A DNA stretch of 10,428 bases from Alphaproteobacteria bacterium. GTDB taxonomy: Bacteria; Pseudomonadota; Alphaproteobacteria; Acetobacterales; Acetobacteraceae. Location of the stretch: the NCBI GenBank assembly GCA_013298245.1, contig JAAFHD010000091.1:1-10428 (forward strand). Reading direction: 5' to 3'. Position 1 is the first letter of the stretch. Each line of letters starts with the position of its first letter. The position numbers and the translations under genes were made by a program. The notes under the pieces were generated by a model. It was not told the origin of the DNA. It worked only from the letters and a program-made list of their open reading frames with translations, and ran no database searches. Positions 6,796-10,428 of the stretch are shown piece by piece.

Positions 6796-7763
6796 TGTGC
6801 CACCAATCCCAGACGGCGGATCAACCCGCCCCAGCGTTCGTGTTCGCGCATCGCGTGGGCGGCGAATTGTTCGGCCGTGTTGGGCGGCGCGGGGTCGGCG
6901 CCGACGCGGATATAGGCCTGGCGCACGCGCTCATCGGCGAGGGTTTCGTTCATCGCGGTGTTGAGGCGCTGCACGATGTCGGGTGGTGTGGCGCGTGGCA
7001 CTGACAGCCCGAAATAGGCGGATGCTTCGAAGCCCGGCAGGGTTTCGGCCATGGTCGGTACATCGGGCCATTCGGGGCGGCGCGCCAGCGTGCTGACGGC
7101 GACGGGGCGGATGGTGGGCGCGCCGCGCACCACCTCCGCTTCGGGCACGCCCATGGCGCGGGAATGCACGCGGCCGGCGAGCATGTCGGTCATCGCCTGC
7201 GTGGTCTGGCGGTAGGCCACATGCAGCATGTCGAGGCCCAGCCGCGCGCCGAGATCTTCCATCACCAGATGGGTGATCGCGCCGGTGGAGGCAGAGGCGT
7301 AGGTGAAGCGGCCGGGGTTGGCGCGGATCCACGCCACCACTTCCGAAAAATTCGCGCCGGGGATCACGTTGTTCACGATCAGCATGTTGGCCGTCGTGCA
7401 GAACAGACCGACATGCGAGAAGTCGCGCTGCCAATCGAAGGGAACGCTGCGATACAGCAGCGCGTTCAGGCCGCTATTGGTGCCCAGGCCAGCGATGAGA
7501 ACAGTGTAGCCATCGGCGGGCGCGCGCACGACGGCATCGGCGGCCAGGTTGCCATTGCCGCCGGGACGGTTGTCCACGATCACCTGCTGGCCGAGGCGTA
7601 CGGCGATGGATTCAGCGGCGACGCGCGCCACGATATCGGTCTGCCCGCCGGCGCCGAAGGGCACCACGAAACGCAAGGGCCGGTCGGGCCATTGCGGCTG
7701 TGCCAGCGCGGGTGCGGCCAGCGCGGTGAGGATCGCCGTTCGGCGTGTTGTTGTGGCTCCCAT
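6792..7763 (-). CDS. Tripartite tricarboxylate transporter substrate-binding protein (Bug/TctC family)
   Basis: The 323-residue product starts with a signal peptide: a basic RR at 7-8, a hydrophobic stretch to about residue 20 and a probable cleavage after A21 (ALA before QPQW). The RR in TTRRTAILTA is Tat-like, though a Sec route is possible. Mature Bug landmarks are WPDRPLRFVVPFGAGG at 25-40, VDNRPGGNGNLAADAV around 63-78 and PADGYT at 82-87, the first-lobe ligand loops of this family. STGAITHL (159-166) is a second binding loop. Bug proteins capture carboxylates in the periplasm and deliver them to TctA/TctB; neither membrane partner is in the window, as is common for this hugely expanded family. 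The coupled downstream genes suggest a dicarboxylate related to CoA-ester degradation. The start is the first ATG in the frame; a TTG extension to 7799 has no better support. No Shine-Dalgarno is seen; an inverted repeat occupies its place. Confidence 0.92.
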   Translation of the reverse strand: MGATTTRRTAILTALAAPALAQPQWPDRPLRFVVPFGAGGQTDIVARVAAESIAVRLGQQVIVDNRPGGNGNLAADAVVRAPADGYTVLIAGLGTNSGLNALLYRSVPFDWQRDFSHVGLFCTTANMLIVNNVIPGANFSEVVAWIRANPGRFTYASASTGAITHLVMEDLGARLGLDMLHVAYRQTTQAMTDMLAGRVHSRAMGVPEAEVVRGAPTIRPVAVSTLARRPEWPDVPTMAETLPGFEASAYFGLSVPRATPPDIVQRLNTAMNETLADERVRQAYIRVGADPAPPNTAEQFAAHAMREHERWGGLIRRLGLVAQ

Positions 7764-7764
7764 G

Positions 7765-7780
7765 GGGCCAAGCTTGGACC
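7765..7780. repeat. Inverted repeat abutting the tctC-like start codon
   Basis: The core CCAAGCTTGG (7768-7777) is a perfect 10-base palindrome. Two further bases on each side also pair, after one non-Watson-Crick step that becomes a G-U pair in the leftward transcript. The element ends one base before the ATG at 7763, exactly where a Shine-Dalgarno would be. It could be an operator or an mRNA hairpin; chance is also possible for an element this short. Confidence 0.45.
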
Positions 7781-7814
7781 GGGCGGCGGGCGGAAACAAT
7801 CGGGCGCCAGGGCC

Positions 7815-8102
7815 TCAATCCAATGCCGCGCGCAAGCTGCTGTCGACTACGATGGCGGCGCGGCGCAAGGTCTCGACCGCGACCGACTCCGTTGCGGGGT
7901 CCAACAGACGATCAAGCTCGCCACGGCTGATGGCGATGCACGCCGCCATCGCGGTTCTGTCCAAGCGCCGCTCGGTCATCGCCTGCGCCACCTGCGTGGC
8001 GATGATCGTCTTCAGTGCGTGTTGCTCGCAGACTTCCAGAATGCCCTGCTCCGCCAGGAACTGGTCGAAAGTCTCGTCGCTCACGCGCGCCTTGTTGTTC
8101 AT
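7815..8102 (-). CDS. Small HTH protein resembling XRE-type antitoxins, no toxin partner
   Basis: This 95-residue protein has an N-terminal segment with FDQFL-EQG-L (12-22), a helix-turn-helix from about 35 to 66 (AQAMTERRLDRTAMAA followed by the recognition-helix region ISRGELDRLLDP) and the tail VAVETLRRAA at 75-83. That order is typical of a compact XRE-like family often found directly after a RelE/HigB- or Gp49-like toxin gene. Such proteins bind operator DNA and neutralise the toxin. Here only 36 bases separate it from the photolyase gene upstream and 51 from the tctC-like gene downstream, so no toxin gene is adjacent. It may be a solitary regulator or a remnant of a toxin-antitoxin pair. 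GAGGA eight bases before the ATG supports the start. Its composition matches the neighbours, so there is no sign of recent transfer. Confidence 0.78.
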   Translation of the reverse strand: MNNKARVSDETFDQFLAEQGILEVCEQHALKTIIATQVAQAMTERRLDRTAMAACIAISRGELDRLLDPATESVAVETLRRAAIVVDSSLRAALD

Positions 8103-8110
8103 GTCATCGT

Positions 8111-8115
8111 TCCTC
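8111..8115 (-). promoter_or_regulatory. Ribosome binding site for the small HTH gene
   Basis: On the minus strand GAGGA lies eight bases before the ATG at 8102. An ATG five bases further upstream is out of frame and meets a stop at once. Confidence 0.55.
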
Positions 8116-8121
8116 GGTTGC

Positions 8122-8135
8122 GGCCGAATGCGGCC
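8122..8135 (-). other. Short GC hairpin between the photolyase and HTH genes
   Basis: GGCCG (8122-8126) and CGGCC (8131-8135) form a perfect 5-base stem around a 4-base loop, just after the photolyase stop. No T-run follows on the minus strand, so it is not a standard intrinsic terminator. It may stabilise or separate the messages, or be a chance consequence of high GC. Confidence 0.3.
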
Positions 8136-8138
8136 CCA

Positions 8139-9659
8139 TCAAGCCAGCTCCGCCAGGAACCGCGCCGCCTCCGCCCGCATCGCCGCCAGCTTGCCCGCAT
8201 CCATCTTGCCAAGCGTGCTCAGCGGCATCGCCATGCGCGGGTTGCGCCGGAATTTCTCCGCGTGCCGCGCGATGAAATCCCAGTAGAGAAAATTGAACGG
8301 GCACGCCCTTGGTCCCACCGCCGCCTTCACATCATGCGCGCAGCCGCGGCAATGGTCCGACATGCGGTTGATATACGCGCCACTCGCCGCATAGGGCTTG
8401 GACGCCATGATCCCGCCATCGGCCCAGATCGCCATGCCATGCGTGTTCGGCAGTTCCACCCATTCGAAGGCGTCGGCGTAGACGGCCAGGTACCACTCGT
8501 TGATGGCGGCCGGCGCCACGCCCGCCAGCAGCGCGAAATTCCCTGTCACCATCAGGCGCTGGATGTGGTGCGCGTAAGCGAGGTCCCGCGTCTGCCCGAT
8601 GGCGGCGCGCATGCAGGCCATGGTGGTCGGCGCGCCCCAGTACATCGCGGGCAGCGGGCGCGTTGCGTCCAGTGCATTCAGCGCCGCGTATCCCGGCATG
8701 TGCAGCCAATACAGGCCACGCACATATTCGCGCCAACCGAGAATCTGGCGGATGAACCCCTCCACCGCGTTCAATGGCGCCGCACCCGCGCGATACGCGG
8801 CTTCGGCCGCGTCGCACACCTGCCGCGGCAGCAGCAGGCCCAGGTTCAAGCTGGTGGACAGCAGCGAATGGAACAGCGTTGCCTGGCCTTCGGCCATCGC
8901 GTCCTGGTAGTCGCCAAACGACGCCAGGCGGGTCGCCACGAAATGCGCCAGCGCCGCTTCGGCATCGCGCGCGGTGACCGGCCAGTTGAAGCCTTCCAGC
9001 GTGCCGAAGTTGCGCGGAAAACGCGCCGCGACCAGCGCCATCACCTCTTGCGTCACATCATCCGGCGCGAAGACGGGCGGCGCGGGCGGCACCACATCGC
9101 GCGGCATCGCGCGGCGGTTTTCGGCGTCGTAGTTCCACTGCCCGCCAACCGGCGCATCGCCATCCATCAGCAGCCCGGTCGCGCGGCGCATCTCCCGGTA
9201 GAAGAACTCCATGCGCAGCTGCTTGCGCGCCCCCGCCCATTGGCGGAACCACGGCAGCGCGCAGAGGAAACGCGTGTCCGATCGGATCTCCACCGCCACA
9301 CCCAGCGCCTGTTCCCAGCCCGCCATTTCCTGCGCCACGCGCCACTCAGCGGCATCGGTGCAGACCACGCGCGCCGGCGCCAATTCGCGCACCGCGCGTG
9401 CCACCTCGCCACCCAATGTCTGCGTGTTCGCCGCATCATCCAGCGCGACATACCGCACGCGCACACCGCGCGCAGACAGCGCGCGGGCGAAGTGCCGCAT
9501 CGCGGACAAGACCAGCGCGATCTTCTGCGGATGGTGCGGCACGTATTCGCACTCGCCCATCACCTCCGCCATCAGGACGGTATCGGTCGCGGGGTCCAGG
9601 TCATCCAGCGCCGATAGGCTGCGCGACAGCTGGTCCCCCAGCACCAGGCGCAGCATCAT
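8139..9659 (-). CDS. Cryptochrome/photolyase family protein, FeS-BCP type, probable (6-4) photolyase
   Basis: The 506-residue product matches the iron-sulphur bacterial cryptochrome/photolyase class, whose Agrobacterium member PhrB repairs (6-4) photoproducts in DNA using light, FAD and a lumazine antenna. The N-terminal antenna domain starts at LRLVLGDQLS (3-12). The catalytic domain carries AYAHHIQRLMVTGNF (361-375) with H364/H365. Four cysteines fit the 4Fe-4S cluster: C349, C437, C440 and C453. Residues W341, W389, Y390 and Y429 fit the electron-transfer chain. From memory each of these lies one position before its PhrB counterpart, so the active protein appears intact. The ATG at 9659 overlaps the upstream stop by ATGA, indicating coupling to the exported protein gene. 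A signalling cryptochrome role cannot be excluded. The length is normal for the class. Confidence 0.93.
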   Translation of the reverse strand: MMLRLVLGDQLSRSLSALDDLDPATDTVLMAEVMGECEYVPHHPQKIALVLSAMRHFARALSARGVRVRYVALDDAANTQTLGGEVARAVRELAPARVVCTDAAEWRVAQEMAGWEQALGVAVEIRSDTRFLCALPWFRQWAGARKQLRMEFFYREMRRATGLLMDGDAPVGGQWNYDAENRRAMPRDVVPPAPPVFAPDDVTQEVMALVAARFPRNFGTLEGFNWPVTARDAEAALAHFVATRLASFGDYQDAMAEGQATLFHSLLSTSLNLGLLLPRQVCDAAEAAYRAGAAPLNAVEGFIRQILGWREYVRGLYWLHMPGYAALNALDATRPLPAMYWGAPTTMACMRAAIGQTRDLAYAHHIQRLMVTGNFALLAGVAPAAINEWYLAVYADAFEWVELPNTHGMAIWADGGIMASKPYAASGAYINRMSDHCRGCAHDVKAAVGPRACPFNFLYWDFIARHAEKFRRNPRMAMPLSTLGKMDAGKLAAMRAEAARFLAELA

Positions 9660-10249
9660 GCGGGCGCGTAGGTCACGGTGCTGCCGTCATCGCCCACCAC
9701 GGAATACCCGACCCAGCGGCCCGCGCGGTCGTAATCCAGTGTCGCCTGCACATCGCCTGTTGTGGTCACGCGCACGCCGCCGGCCTGGGCTTCGCGCGCC
9801 ACGCGCAGCTCCAGCAATTTGGGCTCGGTCATGCCGAACAGCTGCATCGCGCCGAAGCGCGCTGGCTCCCACCAGGATAGCGGCGCGGCATTGGCGGGCA
9901 TGCGCAATTCGCCGCCCGTATGGCGCATCAGCACATGGTCAGGCCGCGCTTCCGCAACCGCCTCCACGATGCGCCCATTGCGGTTGTGGCGCGACTGCGC
10001 GGAGACGAAACGCCCGCGCCTGGTCACCTCCGTCATGCGGTGTTCGAAGCGATACACCACGACACCCATCACGCGCGGCACGATGGACAGGTCGCTCTCC
10101 GCCACCAGTTCCTCGCCGCGCTGAGAAAAACTCACGCGATGCGTGCCGATGCGGCTGCCCTGGCGCATCACCGCCCAGGCATAGCCGGCAGGCTGCGCGC
10201 CCGCGACGGCAGGCAGCGCCAACAGGGGCAGGACACGGCGTGGCAGCAT
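9656..10249 (-). CDS. Exported protein of unknown function, DUF6134-like
   Basis: This 197-residue protein begins with a signal peptide: MLPRR, a hydrophobic core to about residue 17 and a probable cleavage at AGA before QPAG (near 19). The mature part is a beta-rich domain opening with YAWAVMRQGSRIGTHRV (24-40). It continues through VVVYRFEH (64-71), an APLSWWEP stretch around 122-129, and ends with LDYDRAGRWVGY and a final TVTY strand. This pattern resembles DUF6134, a family of secreted proteobacterial proteins with no known function; the match is from memory. GGAG eight bases before the ATG at 10249 favours this start over a GTG seven codons earlier. Its stop overlaps the photolyase start, and the SDR gene ends 27 bases upstream, so it lies in the middle of that operon. 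I do not know its role; an envelope or ligand-binding function is possible. Confidence 0.75.
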   Translation of the reverse strand: MLPRRVLPLLALPAVAGAQPAGYAWAVMRQGSRIGTHRVSFSQRGEELVAESDLSIVPRVMGVVVYRFEHRMTEVTRRGRFVSAQSRHNRNGRIVEAVAEARPDHVLMRHTGGELRMPANAAPLSWWEPARFGAMQLFGMTEPKLLELRVAREAQAGGVRVTTTGDVQATLDYDRAGRWVGYSVVGDDGSTVTYAPA

Positions 10250-10257
10250 GCGCGAAT

Positions 10258-10261
10258 CTCC
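10258..10261 (-). promoter_or_regulatory. Ribosome binding site for the DUF6134-like gene
   Basis: On the minus strand GGAG lies eight bases before the ATG at 10249. It supports that start over the upstream in-frame GTG at 10270. Confidence 0.5.
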
Positions 10262-10276
10262 GAATGACACCGCATC

Positions 10277-10428
10277 CTAGCCGCCCTTCGCGCGCAGCGC
10301 AGCGCGCCCGCCATCGACGCCGATCACCTGCCCCGTGATCCAGCCTGCCGCGGGCGAGAGCAGGAAATCCGCCAGCGCCGCCGCGTCATCCGCTTCGCCC
10401 AGCCGCGGGATGGGGTGCAGCTTGGCGA
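10277..10428 (-). CDS. SDR family oxidoreductase, C-terminal fragment (5' end outside window)
   Basis: Only the last 50 codons are present, ending with TAG at 10277. The fragment reads KLHPIPRLGEADDAAALADF and then LLSPAAGWITGQVIGVDGG. This is the standard C-terminus of classical short-chain dehydrogenases/reductases: the P-x-x-R-x-G-x-x-x-D-x-A helix, the WITGQ turn and the final VDGG strand. The Rossmann NAD(P)-binding motif and the catalytic Tyr-Lys lie outside, so cofactor and substrate are unknown. It is 27 bases upstream of the DUF6134-like gene and on the same strand, so the two are probably cotranscribed with the photolyase gene. The few residues after VDGG (RAALRAKGG) are ordinary. 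Confidence 0.88.
   Translation of the reverse strand, partial: AKLHPIPRLGEADDAAALADFLLSPAAGWITGQVIGVDGGRAALRAKGG

Noticed and set aside
7764..7814. Possible intrinsic terminator after the HTH gene
   Set aside because: Only a weak GC stem and a broken T-run (GATTGTTT) are present on the minus strand. This is too weak to call.
8103..8138. Search for a toxin gene next to the antitoxin-like HTH gene
   Set aside because: The 36 bases upstream and the 51 bases downstream are too short for a toxin, and all flanking frames belong to other genes.
7164..9617. An 817-codon open frame on the plus strand
   Set aside because: It is antisense to the tctC-like, HTH and photolyase genes, all of which have strong family motifs. 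Its translation is rich in R, H, A and Q with no recognisable domain. Long antisense frames are expected at this GC content.
9211..10338. A 375-codon open frame on the plus strand
   Set aside because: It is antisense to the photolyase and DUF6134-like genes, with biased low-complexity composition (R, A, S, P, H).
1..10428. CRISPR array, insertion sequence, tRNA or rRNA genes
   Set aside because: No regularly spaced repeats, terminal inverted repeats with a transposase, tRNA-like cloverleaf or rRNA sequence was recognised, and coding sequence covers nearly the whole window.

Overview
The window is a very GC-rich (visually well over 60%), densely packed chromosomal stretch of an alphaproteobacterium. 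The family mix (a Bug/TctC-type binding protein, a FeS-type photolyase, a DUF6134-like protein, an ArgE/DapE-type deacylase) best fits Acetobacteraceae such as the Roseomonas group. That placement is inferred from gene content, not from a marker gene. I see no rRNA, tRNA, insertion sequence, phage gene, CRISPR array or long non-coding gap. The largest intergenic spaces are about 70, 51 and 44 bases.

Layout. (1) 1-3040: an M20 metallo-deacylase gene, cut by the left edge, reads leftward. Across a 44-base spacer lies a rightward pair: an acetylpolyamine amidohydrolase/histone-deacetylase-like gene overlapping an M19 dipeptidase gene by ATGA. All three are metal-dependent amide hydrolases. (2) 3037-5077: a second divergent pair, an oxaloacetate decarboxylase-like enzyme of the PEP mutase/isocitrate lyase superfamily (leftward) and an FMN-dependent alpha-hydroxy-acid oxidase (rightward), each with a good Shine-Dalgarno. 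(3) 5081-7763: a leftward, ATGA-coupled set of periplasmic TctC-type binding protein, MaoC/FAS1-like CoA-ester hydratase and CitE-like CoA-ester lyase, a plausible uptake and cleavage route for a C4/C5 dicarboxylate. (4) 7815-8102: a small leftward HTH protein resembling the antitoxin half of a toxin-antitoxin pair, with no toxin beside it. (5) 8139-10428: a leftward run of an SDR C-terminus, an exported DUF6134-like protein and a FeS-BCP type (6-4) photolyase/cryptochrome, the last two coupled by ATGA.

How they may work together. Regions 2 and 3 share 2-oxo/2-hydroxy acid and CoA-dicarboxylate chemistry. If the MaoC/CitE pair acts as itaconyl- or mesaconyl-CoA hydratase plus citramalyl-CoA lyase, its products would be pyruvate and acetyl-CoA, and the oxaloacetate decarboxylase-like enzyme would also give pyruvate. 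Region 1 looks like scavenging or deacylation of N-acylated amines and dipeptides. Region 5 is a light-damage module. Most genes belong to known families. The less ordinary points are the gene arrangements, a symmetric pair of possible leaderless promoters at 997-1040, an inverted repeat abutting the tctC-like start, the orphan antitoxin-like gene and a few active-site substitutions. I did not find a convincing wholly new system.
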